From assembly GCF_002214565.1 (NCBI RefSeq), contig NZ_CP015106.1:620001-684000 (forward strand): a stretch of 64,000 nt of DNA. The letters run 5' to 3'. Position numbers and translations under genes: made by a program. Each line of letters starts with the position of its first letter. Positions within the stretch are counted from its first letter, which is position 1. The stretch is from Thermococcus radiotolerans (GTDB taxonomy: Archaea; Methanobacteriota_B; Thermococci; Thermococcales; Thermococcaceae). Under the pieces are notes generated by a model that did not search any database, was not told where the DNA came from, and saw only the letters and a list, made by a program, of their open reading frames with translations. Of this stretch, positions 33,187 through 41,977 are shown piece by piece.

Positions 33187-34147
33187 ACGCTTCCTGCAAC
33201 GCTCACGGGATAAATCCTTCCTTCTCCTCTGCCACCACAACGCGGACCCGGATTCCCTCGGCTCGGCGATAGCCTTCGCTATCTACCTCAAATCGATCGG
33301 CGTTGAGAACGTGAGAATAGGCGTCGCCCAGAGCGTTTCTTCCTACGCGAAGAGGCTGCTCACCTTCTCACCCGTTCCGCTCGAAAAGGATCCTTCCGTT
33401 GAGGAAGAGGTCGTCGTAATCTTTGACACCTCTTCCCTCGAACAGCTCGAACCCATCGAGATCCCGCGCGGTAAGACCGTTATTGTCATCGACCACCATG
33501 CCGAGAAGGAGAGACCCATCAGAGCTGATATAGCCGTCGTCGATTCATCGCGCACCTCCACGGCCGAGATAGTCTGGGAGCTTTTCAAATATCTCGGCTT
33601 CTACGATGAGAAAGCCGTTAAGGCCCTTCTCGCCGGAATAGTCACCGACACCGCAAACTTCCGCTTCGCGAACTCGAAGACCTTCAAGGCCGTAAGCGAG
33701 ATGTTGGAGCGCTTTCCAATTCAGATGGGGGAGATTTTCCAGCTAGTTGCCCCCGTCAGCGACGAGAACATCGATCAGGCAAAGCGCATGGCCATCCTCA
33801 AGGCCTGCCAGAGGATGGAGATAAGGAAGTTCAGGAGGTATATCATAGCGGTCTCCAAGGTCTCTGCCTACGAGTCCCTCGCCTGCAAAACGTTCCTGAA
33901 CCTCGGCGCAGACATAGCCGTCGTGGGGAGCGAGAAGAAGGGTGTCAGGATTTCCGCGAGGGCAAAGGAGAGCATCGTGAAGAAGGGCCTGCACCTCGGC
34001 AAAATCATGGAGAAGGTTGGACCTGTAATAGACGGCGCAGGTGGGGGCCATGCCGGAGCCGCTGGGGCGAACGGAAGGAAGAACCTTGACGAAGCGATAA
34101 AGCTCATCCTGAAGGAGATTGAGAGGTTTTTGAGGGAGGTTGATTGA
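33164..34147 (+). CDS. DHH-DHHA1 phosphoesterase (nanoRNase/RecJ-like)
   Basis: About 327 residues. The DHH domain has LLCHHNADPDSLGSA, VIFDTSS and VIDHHAE; the DHHA1 domain ends in DGAGGGHAGAAGA. Metal-dependent phosphoesterases of this group degrade short RNAs or cyclic dinucleotides or act as 3'-5' exonucleases. The exact activity is not clear from sequence. ATG at 33164 lies within the DUF3194 gene. Confidence 0.88.
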   Translation: MRGKIRLKRFLQRSRDKSFLLLCHHNADPDSLGSAIAFAIYLKSIGVENVRIGVAQSVSSYAKRLLTFSPVPLEKDPSVEEEVVVIFDTSSLEQLEPIEIPRGKTVIVIDHHAEKERPIRADIAVVDSSRTSTAEIVWELFKYLGFYDEKAVKALLAGIVTDTANFRFANSKTFKAVSEMLERFPIQMGEIFQLVAPVSDENIDQAKRMAILKACQRMEIRKFRRYIIAVSKVSAYESLACKTFLNLGADIAVVGSEKKGVRISARAKESIVKKGLHLGKIMEKVGPVIDGAGGGHAGAAGANGRKNLDEAIKLILKEIERFLREVD

Positions 34148-34148
34148 G

Positions 34149-34475
34149 ATGGCAAAGTGCCCGCTCTGCGGCAGTTCCCTCGACTGGGCAGGATTGATAG
34201 AACAGATGCTCGCCATTGAGAACGCTGATGAGGTTTTCCGGGACCGCGAAAAGTTCATGGAGGCCTTTGAAGACTTCGTCTTCAAGTGCCCCCACTGCGG
34301 TGAGGAGTTCTACGGGAGGAACCTTCCGGCGAAGGAGGCCGAGAAGGTGTTTGAGCTGCTCAACGAGTTCAAGGGCTCCATAGACTGGGAGAACCGGAAG
34401 GTTCGCCTCAGGCTGAACAGCCTCTTGGCGCTCGACACGATGCTCGAGAACTGGGACAAAAAGGTCAAGGGTTAG
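34149..34475 (+). CDS. Small zinc-ribbon hypothetical protein
   Basis: About 108 residues with two Cys pairs, CPLCGSSLDW and CPHCGEEFYG, separated by a helical stretch of about 40 residues. One zinc is likely. ATG begins one base after the DHH stop, in the same operon. Function unknown. Confidence 0.65.
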   Translation: MAKCPLCGSSLDWAGLIEQMLAIENADEVFRDREKFMEAFEDFVFKCPHCGEEFYGRNLPAKEAEKVFELLNEFKGSIDWENRKVRLRLNSLLALDTMLENWDKKVKG

Positions 34476-34525
34476 CGATAGCCTTTTTTACTTTCGTTCC
34501 CTACTCCTAGCGGTTGGTGGTTCTC

Positions 34526-35758
34526 GTGGAGGCCGTGGAGCTTTACCTATCAAAGGGGGACTATAAAAACGCACTGAGGAATGCGCTGGAGATTGAAGAC
34601 CAGATAAAACGCCTGATAGCCCTGACCGAAGTCCTGACGGCCTTTCCGCGGGACGAGGTTTTAAGCCACATGCTGGAGACGCTCGAATCCGTAAGCGGAA
34701 CACCGGAGAAAGCTTTGGCGTATTCGATCCTCGGCAGGGCGCTCTACGTACTCGACCGGGACAGGGACGCGGAGGCCTACTTTGAAAACGCCATAGGCAT
34801 CGCTAGGAGCATAGACTCCCCAAGGGTTAGGGGAGAGGTTCTGGCGGGGATAGCGAGAAACCTCGTTCTCTCAGACCGATATAAGGACGGATTGGAGCTT
34901 TTCAGAGAGGCCGTCGAGCTCCTGCAGGCCTCGAGGGGACTGTCATCGGCGGCAACGTCGTCCCTTATAAAGGTCGCTCGATTGATTGAGAAGAGCGCCG
35001 ACGAGATACCCAACGAGATAGCCCTTGAGTTTTACGAACTGGCCCGGGACGTTTACGCCTCGATATTCTTCAAGCTCCAGGCAAAGTACCTCGAGGACAA
35101 GATGGAGCTGATAAATGACGTCCTGAAGAGGGGCAAGATAGCCGTGGAGGAGCTTCTAGAGAAAGGGGAGGTCGAGCCCGCGATTTCAATGATGCGCTTC
35201 CTCCCGCTGGAGGGCAGGGCGATATCGATGCTCGAGCTGGCCTACTGGCTCTACCTCCACGAGCAGCCGAGGCTCGGAAGAAGGGTCTTCGATGACGCCC
35301 TCGAGATAGTCTTCGTCGGAAAGTTCAAACCAACGGACGGTGAGCTGGACAGGATAGCGAGGCGCTTCCTGCGCATAGGCTTTCTGGAGGAGCCGCTTAT
35401 CCTTGCCGGCGTTATCAGGGACGATGGGATAGCGTCGGAGCTCCTCGGGGAGGTGGCTTTGGCCTACGCCCGCTGGGGCGATAAGACCAGAGCCCGCTCG
35501 ATAGCCGAGGGAATAAGGGACGAAAGCGTTAAGAACCGCGTTTTAGAGGCACTGGAGGGTGAGAGTTATGTGGGACACGAGCAAGGATTACCGCTTACTG
35601 GTGGCGGAGAAGGCGGTGGAGCTGTTCCTGAAGACGGTGGAGCACGCGAAGTTCAAGGGGAAGTGGAACAAGAAGGGAGCGATTCAGCTGGCGAAGGAGA
35701 TGATTCCAGAGATACAGGCGATGAGGTACAGCTACGTGGAGCCGAAGGAGCTGATTGA
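34526..35758 (+). CDS. TPR-like repeat protein, C-terminus probably altered by stop loss
   Basis: The first 345 residues form helical repeats ([29 protein letters not shown] and similar in pattern), a likely protein-binding scaffold. GTG at 34526 follows GGTGG. The frame does not stop where the next gene begins. It runs 191 bases into the MetG-beta gene, adding about 60 Gly/Glu/Asp-rich residues that are simply that gene read in another frame. A TGA at 35560-35562, one frame away, would end the protein as LEG-stop if one G were added in GAGGG at 35555-35559. Confidence 0.6.
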   Translation: MEAVELYLSKGDYKNALRNALEIEDQIKRLIALTEVLTAFPRDEVLSHMLETLESVSGTPEKALAYSILGRALYVLDRDRDAEAYFENAIGIARSIDSPRVRGEVLAGIARNLVLSDRYKDGLELFREAVELLQASRGLSSAATSSLIKVARLIEKSADEIPNEIALEFYELARDVYASIFFKLQAKYLEDKMELINDVLKRGKIAVEELLEKGEVEPAISMMRFLPLEGRAISMLELAYWLYLHEQPRLGRRVFDDALEIVFVGKFKPTDGELDRIARRFLRIGFLEEPLILAGVIRDDGIASELLGEVALAYARWGDKTRARSIAEGIRDESVKNRVLEALEGESYVGHEQGLPLTGGGEGGGAVPEDGGAREVQGEVEQEGSDSAGEGDDSRDTGDEVQLRGAEGAD

Positions 35759-36293
35759 GACACCGCAGATGAAGGCGCTGAAGGAGAAGGCTTTGGGCAT
35801 AATCGAAGCTTTGGGCGGCGAGGACTGGCACCACAAGTTCATCAGCCTGGCAGATAAGAGCGAGCGCGAGAAGGTCGAAGAGCAGGTCGCGAAGGTCCGC
35901 TTCTTCCTCAACACAATCCTCGGCCTTGACAGGAGGCTGGCCCTCGGAAAGATAAACGACCCGGTTATAGCCGTTGATATAAAGGTCGGAGAGGTCATGA
36001 GCGTCGGCAAGCACCCGAACGCCGACAGGCTTCTAGTTACCAACGTGAACATCGGCGACAGGGCGATAACCGTCGTCACCAACGACCTGGGCGTTAAGGA
36101 AGGAAACCGTGTTGCCGTTGCCCTGCTACCGCCGGCCAACTTCCGCGGAATCGTCAGCGAGGGAATGTTCCTCGGCGCCGGAGAGGGAGTCCTCAAGGAC
36201 GTGAAGGGAGAAATAGGCGGCCTGCCCAAGGGAGTCCCGCTCGAGGCCTTCAACGAGACGAGGAACCTGGTCGAGGCGTTTTTGAAGGGCTGA
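35568..36293 (+). CDS. tRNA-binding OB-fold protein, methionyl-tRNA synthetase beta-like
   Basis: 241 residues. The N-terminal part (1-120) is helical. The C-terminal part is the EMAPII/Trbp111 OB fold, with [25 protein letters not shown] and [13 protein letters not shown]. Archaeal MetRS often has this domain as a separate beta subunit. Whether this one dimerises with MetRS is not known. Its start lies inside the extended frame of the preceding gene. Confidence 0.8.
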   Translation: MWDTSKDYRLLVAEKAVELFLKTVEHAKFKGKWNKKGAIQLAKEMIPEIQAMRYSYVEPKELIETPQMKALKEKALGIIEALGGEDWHHKFISLADKSEREKVEEQVAKVRFFLNTILGLDRRLALGKINDPVIAVDIKVGEVMSVGKHPNADRLLVTNVNIGDRAITVVTNDLGVKEGNRVAVALLPPANFRGIVSEGMFLGAGEGVLKDVKGEIGGLPKGVPLEAFNETRNLVEAFLKG

Positions 36294-36320
36294 CCTATTC
36301 TTTTCCCTTCTGAAAACGCT
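36294..36320 (+). terminator. T-rich terminator after the MetG-beta-like gene
   Basis: The sequence cctattcttttcccttctg follows the stop codon, in the 58-base gap before the converging oxidoreductase gene. Confidence 0.4.
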
Positions 36321-36351
36321 ACAGCCAAGGAAAAGAAGGGGAGGAGGAAGT

Positions 36352-38211
36352 TCAGATAAGCCCCATCCTCTTCTTCACGACCTCCAAAGCCCTCTCCGCA
36401 TCATCCTTGAACTCCGGATAGCCGAGCTCCTCCATCGTCTCCGGCAGCGGGACGCCGAGCTCCTCGTGCCAGCCCCTCAGCCGGTAGAATTCTTTCCTCG
36501 CTTCAAGGAAGTCGTTGTAGTCTATGAAGGCCGCGTTGCCCTCCGCAGGCCCGTCTGGCTCGGGCTCCCACCAGCGCGGTGGAATCGTATCGTCGAGCGG
36601 AGGAGTAACCCAGTCGAGGGCATCGTGTATCCTTGCTATGCTCTCAACTGCCTGCGCGACCTTCCTGAGCTTCTCTACCGTCCACTCCTCGCCGGTTGCT
36701 AGGGAGTAGAACCTCGCCAGATCCTCCATCTTGTAGGAAACGAACTTGCACGTTCCAAGCATGTCCGTTATGTAGCTCTCGTCCCTGCCCTCTATCATCG
36801 ACGGGACGAGTTCCCTAGCAGGCCCCTGGTTGGGCAGCTGGTGCGGCCTCGGCCAGCCCCTCAGGTGGCTCGCCCCAACGTCGGCAGTGGCGTAGCTGAG
36901 GGCGTAGGTCCTCCTTCCGCGCGGGTCCCAAGCGGGGCTTTCCATGCCCTTCACGTGAACTGCCAGTTCGCAGCCCCTGCCGAGCCTCTCGCAGGCCCTC
37001 TTAACGCCGTCCGCTAAAATCGCCCCAATTCCCCTCCTCTCGGCCATCAGCTTGATGAGCCTCTCCTCCGCTTCCTCGTCACCGAAGCCTTTAACCGGGA
37101 AGCCTATTTCATCCTCCGTGATTAAGCCCCTCTCCACTATCTCAAAGAGCCAGCCGATGGTCGCTCCGGTCGCTATGCTATCCAAGCCGAGGTTGTTGAC
37201 GAGCCAGTTGAAGTACGCCACCGCCGGGAAGTTGAACACTCCGGTCGCGGCTCCGAGCATGGCAATGCTCTCGTATTCAGGCTTGACGCGGATTTTTCTG
37301 CCCTTGTACTCGACCTCCACATAGCGGGCGCACTTTATCGGACAGCTCTTGCCGTGGACGAACCATTCCGGCTCGACCTCGTACTTCTTGACTTCGTCTC
37401 CAGCCAATTTGCTCGCTAACTCATCGGGTATGTGGGGCCTTGAGAAGTTGTACGCAGGACTCATTCCAAGGGAAGCCGAGCTCCTCAGCCCATCGCTCGT
37501 GCCGTAGTTTCTACTGTGCTCGTACTTCGGATCGGTGGCGAAGTGGTCGTAGAACTCCTGCCAGAGTCTCTGGAACTCCTCGGGGTTGGCAACAGGGGGC
37601 TTCTCACCGGGTTCGACGACGACCGCCTTAACCCGCTTGCTCCCAAGAACGGCCCCAAGGCCGCCCCTTCCGCTCGCCCTCTCCGTGTCGTAGATGACGT
37701 TGGCTATCCTGCTCAGCTTCTCTCCGGCCGGCCCGATGAGTGCCACGCTCGAAGTAGGGTGCTCCCTCCAGAGTTCTCTGGCGACCTCGTAGTTTCCTTT
37801 ACCCCAGAGATGCTTTGCGTTCCTAATCTCGACCTTTCCATCATGGACGTAGAGGTAAACCGGCTCCTCAGCTTTACCTTCGATTATCAGGGCGTCGAAG
37901 TGCCCCTTGAGCTTCGGCCCGAAGGCGTCTCCGCCGCTGGAGTCGCTTATGAGCCCCGTCTCTGGGCTCTTGCTGACGGCTATGACCTTGCTCGAGCCGG
38001 GTATGAGGCCCGTCAGTCCACCCGGCGCAAAGATGAACTTGTTGGCCGGGCTTAACGGGTCGGTTCCGGGCGGAACCTCCCGGTAAATCAGGTAGTAGCC
38101 GAGCCCCTTCCCGCCGATGAACTTCCTTATCATCTCGTCGGGCAGTTCCTCATACGTCACCCTTCCAGTACTCAGGTTAACCCGGGCTATCCTGTTATGG
38201 TAGCCGTACAT
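36352..38211 (-). CDS. Tungsten aldehyde:ferredoxin oxidoreductase family protein (WOR4-like)
   Basis: About 619 residues of the AOR family, with NLSTGRVTYEELP at the start and SSGGDAFGPKLK for the pterin site. The 4Fe-4S ligands of AOR are CxxCxxxC plus a distant Cys. Here the first is Gly (GKSCPIKC, Gly287, Cys290, Cys294) and the distant one is Cys488 in DMLGTCKF. Three ligands suggest a 3Fe cluster, as I recall reported for P. furiosus WOR4, which has similar length. Substrate unknown. ATG at 38211 overlaps the aldo/keto reductase stop (TAATG). Confidence 0.8.
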   Translation of the reverse strand: MYGYHNRIARVNLSTGRVTYEELPDEMIRKFIGGKGLGYYLIYREVPPGTDPLSPANKFIFAPGGLTGLIPGSSKVIAVSKSPETGLISDSSGGDAFGPKLKGHFDALIIEGKAEEPVYLYVHDGKVEIRNAKHLWGKGNYEVARELWREHPTSSVALIGPAGEKLSRIANVIYDTERASGRGGLGAVLGSKRVKAVVVEPGEKPPVANPEEFQRLWQEFYDHFATDPKYEHSRNYGTSDGLRSSASLGMSPAYNFSRPHIPDELASKLAGDEVKKYEVEPEWFVHGKSCPIKCARYVEVEYKGRKIRVKPEYESIAMLGAATGVFNFPAVAYFNWLVNNLGLDSIATGATIGWLFEIVERGLITEDEIGFPVKGFGDEEAEERLIKLMAERRGIGAILADGVKRACERLGRGCELAVHVKGMESPAWDPRGRRTYALSYATADVGASHLRGWPRPHQLPNQGPARELVPSMIEGRDESYITDMLGTCKFVSYKMEDLARFYSLATGEEWTVEKLRKVAQAVESIARIHDALDWVTPPLDDTIPPRWWEPEPDGPAEGNAAFIDYNDFLEARKEFYRLRGWHEELGVPLPETMEELGYPEFKDDAERALEVVKKRMGLI

Positions 38212-39035
38212 TAGACGCACCCCCTCGCCTTCTCCCTATCATCCTTCGTGAGCCTCCAGCCCATCGCACCGGCGTTCTCTTCGATATGGGCCTTGCTGCC
38301 CGCCTTGGGAATGGCTACAACGTTGTCCTCCCAGATGAGGTAGTTCAAAGCCACCTGCGCTGCGGTTTTGTCGTAGGATTTTCCAATCTCGGCCAGACAT
38401 TGGTTTCTCGCGAGCGAGCCCTTCTCCAGTGGAGTGTAGGCTATGAGTGCCATCTTTTCGCGCTTCATGTAATCTAGAAGCCCGCTCGTCTCGGGCCACC
38501 TGTCGCGGAGCGAGTACTTCACCTCGTTGGCAACTATCTCGTACTTCCTCATAGCTTCCTGGGAGCGCTTGAGAAGCTCGAGGTCGAAGTTGCTGACGCC
38601 TATGTAGCGAATGAGTCCCTCATCCACAAGCTCCTCCAAGGCGTGAAGCGTTTCCTCGATTCTTCCCCACTCTGTGCCGGGCCAGTGGAGAAGGTAGAGG
38701 TCTATGTACGTGCCGAGCCTCTTCGCACTCGCCCTTGCGGCCCTCTTTGCACTCTCGCGGCCGAAGTGGGTTGGCCACACCTTGCTGATGATGAAAATCT
38801 CTTCGCGCTCGAAGCCCCTAATCGCTTCCCCGACGAGCTCCTCGCTGTGACCGGCTCCGTAGAACTCGGCCGTGTCAATGAGGTTAATCCCCAGCTCCAG
38901 ACCGTATCTCAGGGCCTCGATGTTTTCCTTATCGCGAGAATAATCGGGGCTCTCGTAGCCCCCTATGCCCCACGTGCCCATGCCAATGGCGGTGACCTTA
39001 TCAGAACCGATAATCTTCAAATCCTTAGGCACCAT
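38211..39035 (-). CDS. Aldo/keto reductase
   Basis: 274 residues, TIM-barrel AKR. The catalytic tetrad is visible: Asp and Tyr in LIDTAEFYGAGHSEE, Lys in IISKVWPTHFG, His in LYLLHWPGTEW. AIPKAGSKAHIEEN is the NADPH-binding end. ATG follows GGTGAT. It is translationally coupled to the tungsten oxidoreductase, so the two may handle the same aldehyde/alcohol pool (inference). Confidence 0.88.
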   Translation of the reverse strand: MVPKDLKIIGSDKVTAIGMGTWGIGGYESPDYSRDKENIEALRYGLELGINLIDTAEFYGAGHSEELVGEAIRGFEREEIFIISKVWPTHFGRESAKRAARASAKRLGTYIDLYLLHWPGTEWGRIEETLHALEELVDEGLIRYIGVSNFDLELLKRSQEAMRKYEIVANEVKYSLRDRWPETSGLLDYMKREKMALIAYTPLEKGSLARNQCLAEIGKSYDKTAAQVALNYLIWEDNVVAIPKAGSKAHIEENAGAMGWRLTKDDREKARGCV

Positions 39036-39130
39036 AACCCATCACCACGTCGGTAGAATTAGGAAACCGAACTTAATTAAGGTTTCCATCTGAACGCTAA
39101 GATAAAGGGACAAAAATGGATAAAGGATTG

Positions 39131-40033
39131 TTAGTCCCTTGATGTTTTTGCTTGAATTTTTTCAATCAGCAAATAAACTTCCTCAATTGCGTGGATAGAT
39201 TCTACAAATATCCTCTCAGCTTCGTTTATCTCGAACACTTTATCAGGATGCTCTGCACTATTACGTATTTCTCTCAAAAAATCCAAATATCCCTCCAATC
39301 GCTTAGATCTGATTTTGCGATATTCTAACTGCTTTTGGATTTCAGAAAGAGCATAATTCCATGTGGGGTAAGAATCTACTTCGTTAACGTCTTCATTTGT
39401 TAATTTGAAATACAGGTCCCTAATTGCAGCCTCTACCGCTCTCAATGATATCATTACAGAGGCCGTGGGAAGATCAAACAGCAATGCCTTAAAAGACTCC
39501 AGTAAATCATGCGATACTATTTCAGGAATGTGGTTAACCACTATCTCTGGGTATGAGAACAATGGCTGTAATCCGGTGGATAGCAGGTTTTCGTAATCTA
39601 AGATGCCCTTATGAACTTCAATCTCAATAGTTTTCCTTTTTGAGAGTTCCTGTTGTAAGAGAGTTATTATGATTTCAACAGTCCGCCTAAGAGCTCTTAA
39701 GTCATTTTCATCGATGTTCCTTGGAGTAGACTCAAGTTCGGAAGCATATTTCTGGTGAAGGTATGAAATCAACTCATCCAATTCGCTGTATTGAATTATA
39801 TGCTCTAACCCCTTTCTTTTCAAGAAATCTTGAATCAGGTACAATGTCCACAATATATATCCTTTGCCTTTTTGATCGCTAACTTCTCCAGAAGGCAAAA
39901 CAACTAAATCCTCAGGTCTAGCTAGTCGTATGTATTCTGTCCAAGTTCCAATTGTATACGCGTCAATTAAGTCTATCGGCTCTACAACAGGTTCAGAAGT
40001 TTGTTGGGGCAAAGTCCCATTCTCATCTTCCAT
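39131..40033 (-). CDS. AT-rich islet gene with HEPN/DUF4145-like C-terminus
   Basis: About 300 residues. The gene is much richer in A/T than everything around it, pointing to recent transfer. The N-terminal 180 residues are unrecognised. The C-terminal 110 are helical, with ASVMISLRAVEAAIRDLYF and LDFLREIRNSAEHPDKVF. Arg257-x4-His262 matches the R-x4-6-H motif of HEPN ribonucleases and the shape of DUF4145. It has its own promoter and no partner gene next to it. A defence or RNase role is inferred. Confidence 0.6.
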   Translation of the reverse strand: MEDENGTLPQQTSEPVVEPIDLIDAYTIGTWTEYIRLARPEDLVVLPSGEVSDQKGKGYILWTLYLIQDFLKRKGLEHIIQYSELDELISYLHQKYASELESTPRNIDENDLRALRRTVEIIITLLQQELSKRKTIEIEVHKGILDYENLLSTGLQPLFSYPEIVVNHIPEIVSHDLLESFKALLFDLPTASVMISLRAVEAAIRDLYFKLTNEDVNEVDSYPTWNYALSEIQKQLEYRKIRSKRLEGYLDFLREIRNSAEHPDKVFEINEAERIFVESIHAIEEVYLLIEKIQAKTSRD

Positions 40034-40085
40034 TGTGTCCACCCACTAACAATAAACGTAACTAGTGGTATAAAAAAGTTTGGTC
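40034..40085 (-). promoter_or_regulatory. Promoter of the AT-rich islet gene
   Basis: On the minus strand aacttttttataccac (plus 40062-40080) provides a TATA element, followed by GGTGG before ATG at 40033. Confidence 0.45.
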
Positions 40086-40106
40086 TAATAGAATATTGAG
40101 AAAAAA

Positions 40107-41342
40107 TTAAGCCCCAAACTTCTCGGAGCGGTTCATGAGGTCCATCATTATCGGCACTATGTCGTGGCCCTTTATCCTGCCGAGGCCGCCGCGCATGCAC
40201 TCGCGCTCGCCGAAGCTCTCCGTGTAGTCGGGCCTAACGCCACCACCAGCTATGAGAACCGGAACAGGGTCGCCGCTGTGGTTCATGACCTCACAGGGCG
40301 TTGAATGGTCGCCGGTTATCGCTATGACGACGTCCTCAAGGTCAACCTTGTCAACTATGTATCCTATCATCCTGTCGGCCTTCTCTATCATCTCGACCTT
40401 GAGCCTCGGGTTGTTGTCGTGGCCCGCTGCATCGGTCGGCTTGAAGTGCAGGAAGACGAAGTCGTACTCATTGAGGAGCTCGACCACTTTCCTCGCCTTC
40501 GCCATCTCGTCGGTGTTGTACTCGCCGGTGGCCCCCTCGGGGGTGTATATGTCGAAGCCTATCGCCCTTGCGACGCCCTTGACGAGGGAAACCGCAACGA
40601 CCGCCGCTGCCTTTACCTTCCACTGCTCGGTGAACTTCATCGGTATGTCCGGATAGGTGCCGGCGCCCCTCACCAGGAGGTAGTTGGCCACGGGCTTACC
40701 CGCCTTTCTGCGCTCCTCGTTGACGGGATGCCTTTCGAGAACCTTGTGTGCCTGTCTGACGAACTCGTTGAGTATCTCGGCAACGCGCCTGCTCTCCTCA
40801 TCCTCCCAGGTGAACTCGTGGGGCGGCTTTCCGGCCTCGTGCGGGTCGTTCTCGCCGACTTTATAGCCAGCCGCCATGCCCTTGAGAACGAGAACCGCCC
40901 TGTGGCCGGTCGCTCCAACGAAGATGAAGTCAACGGGGAGCTTAACGTTCTCCTGGATGGCCTTCGCCAGCTCGTGGGCTTCCTCCGTGCTTATCCTTCC
41001 GGCGCGCCTGTCTGTTATGACACCGTTCTCGATGGTCGCGAAGTTTACGCGGAAAGCCAAGTCGTCCTCATCGAGGTCTAGACCGACGCCGAGGGCCTCA
41101 AGGAAGCCCCTTCCGCGGTAGACCTTGTAGGGGTCGTAGCCGAAGATGCTCAGATGAGCGGTGTCGCTGCCAGCCGGCTGTCCGGGCTTTATCGGATCCT
41201 GCTGGCCGAGGAGCCCCCATCTCGCAAGCCCATCCATGTTTGGGGTGTTTGCGTACTCAAGCGGAGTTTTTCCGCCGAGCTCCTTTATCGGCCTGTCCCC
41301 AAGGCCATCAAGGATTATGAGAAGTCCCTTCCTCTGCTTCAT
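40107..41342 (-). CDS. apgM: 2,3-bisphosphoglycerate-independent phosphoglycerate mutase, archaeal type
   Basis: 411 residues from the ATG at 41342, which follows GGTGAT; the open frame extends 174 bases further but lacks a site. GLLIILDGLGDRPI holds the first metal ligand, AGSDTAHLSIFGYDP the phosphorylated Ser region, FKPTDAAGHDN and TGDHSTPCEV the remaining metal ligands. It interconverts 3- and 2-phosphoglycerate in glycolysis and gluconeogenesis. Confidence 0.93.
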   Translation of the reverse strand: MKQRKGLLIILDGLGDRPIKELGGKTPLEYANTPNMDGLARWGLLGQQDPIKPGQPAGSDTAHLSIFGYDPYKVYRGRGFLEALGVGLDLDEDDLAFRVNFATIENGVITDRRAGRISTEEAHELAKAIQENVKLPVDFIFVGATGHRAVLVLKGMAAGYKVGENDPHEAGKPPHEFTWEDEESRRVAEILNEFVRQAHKVLERHPVNEERRKAGKPVANYLLVRGAGTYPDIPMKFTEQWKVKAAAVVAVSLVKGVARAIGFDIYTPEGATGEYNTDEMAKARKVVELLNEYDFVFLHFKPTDAAGHDNNPRLKVEMIEKADRMIGYIVDKVDLEDVVIAITGDHSTPCEVMNHSGDPVPVLIAGGGVRPDYTESFGERECMRGGLGRIKGHDIVPIMMDLMNRSEKFGA

Positions 41343-41470
41343 ACCTATCACCTGGAGTGAGTAGCGGCATGGAGTTAAAAGCTTTGTTGACCGGATTTGA
41401 ACCGCTTCATCACCCGGAGTTTCAAAAAAGCTTTTAACCCCTCCCCCTTTCTCCCACTGGAGGTGAGGGA
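41343..41470. promoter_or_regulatory. Divergent promoters of apgM and the HIT gene
   Basis: Minus-strand TATA aagcttttaactcc lies at about 41373-41386, and plus-strand TATA aagcttttaaccc at about 41427-41439. Both carry the same AAGCTTTTAAC core. The HIT gene then has GGAGGTGAGG. Confidence 0.5.
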
Positions 41471-41977
41471 ATGAAGATAATGTGGGCACCGTGGCGCATC
41501 GAGTACATACGCTCACCGAAGCACGATGGCTGCATATTCTGCGATTTCCCGAAGGAGAACCGCGATAAGGAGAGGCTCATCCTCTACCGTGGGAAGCACT
41601 GCTTCATAATCATGAACAACTACCCCTACAATCCAGGTCACGTTATGATAGCCCCCTACCGGCACGTTGGGCGGTGGGAGGATTTAACCGATTACGAGCT
41701 TCTTGAGATGATGCAGCTCTCCCAGCTCATGATAAAGGCCCTGAAGAAGACGATGAAGCCGCAGGGCTTCAATATGGGCGTGAACCTCGGCCGCGTTGCC
41801 GGAGCGGGCATAGACGACCACGTGCACCTCCACATAGTGCCGAGGTGGAACGGGGACACGAACTTCATGCCGGTCATAGCCGACACCAAGGTTATCCCGG
41901 AGTCGCTTGAGGAAGCCTACGACGAGCTGAAGAAGGCGATAGATGAGATAGTGGAGGAGACCGCTAAATCCTCCTGA
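41471..41977 (+). CDS. HIT family hydrolase
   Basis: 168 residues. The histidine triad is HVHLHIVPRW, with the N-terminal CIFCDFP zinc-type Cys pair. Members hydrolyse Ap4A or nucleoside phosphoramidates. It converges with the DUF3211-like gene, overlapping its end by 14 bases. Confidence 0.9.
   Translation: MKIMWAPWRIEYIRSPKHDGCIFCDFPKENRDKERLILYRGKHCFIIMNNYPYNPGHVMIAPYRHVGRWEDLTDYELLEMMQLSQLMIKALKKTMKPQGFNMGVNLGRVAGAGIDDHVHLHIVPRWNGDTNFMPVIADTKVIPESLEEAYDELKKAIDEIVEETAKSS

Noticed and set aside
35563-35758. The Gly/Glu-rich C-terminal end of the repeat protein as a functional domain
   Set aside because: It is the start of the MetG-beta-like gene read in another frame, so it is more likely read-through after stop loss.
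39131-40042. AT-rich islet as an insertion sequence or provirus fragment
   Set aside because: No transposase or integrase, no flanking inverted or direct repeats seen, and only one gene is present.
41385-41403. GGATTTGAACCG, which looks like the reverse of a tRNA T-loop
   Set aside because: No matching T-stem, anticodon arm or acceptor stem is found on either side, and the sequence lies between two promoters.
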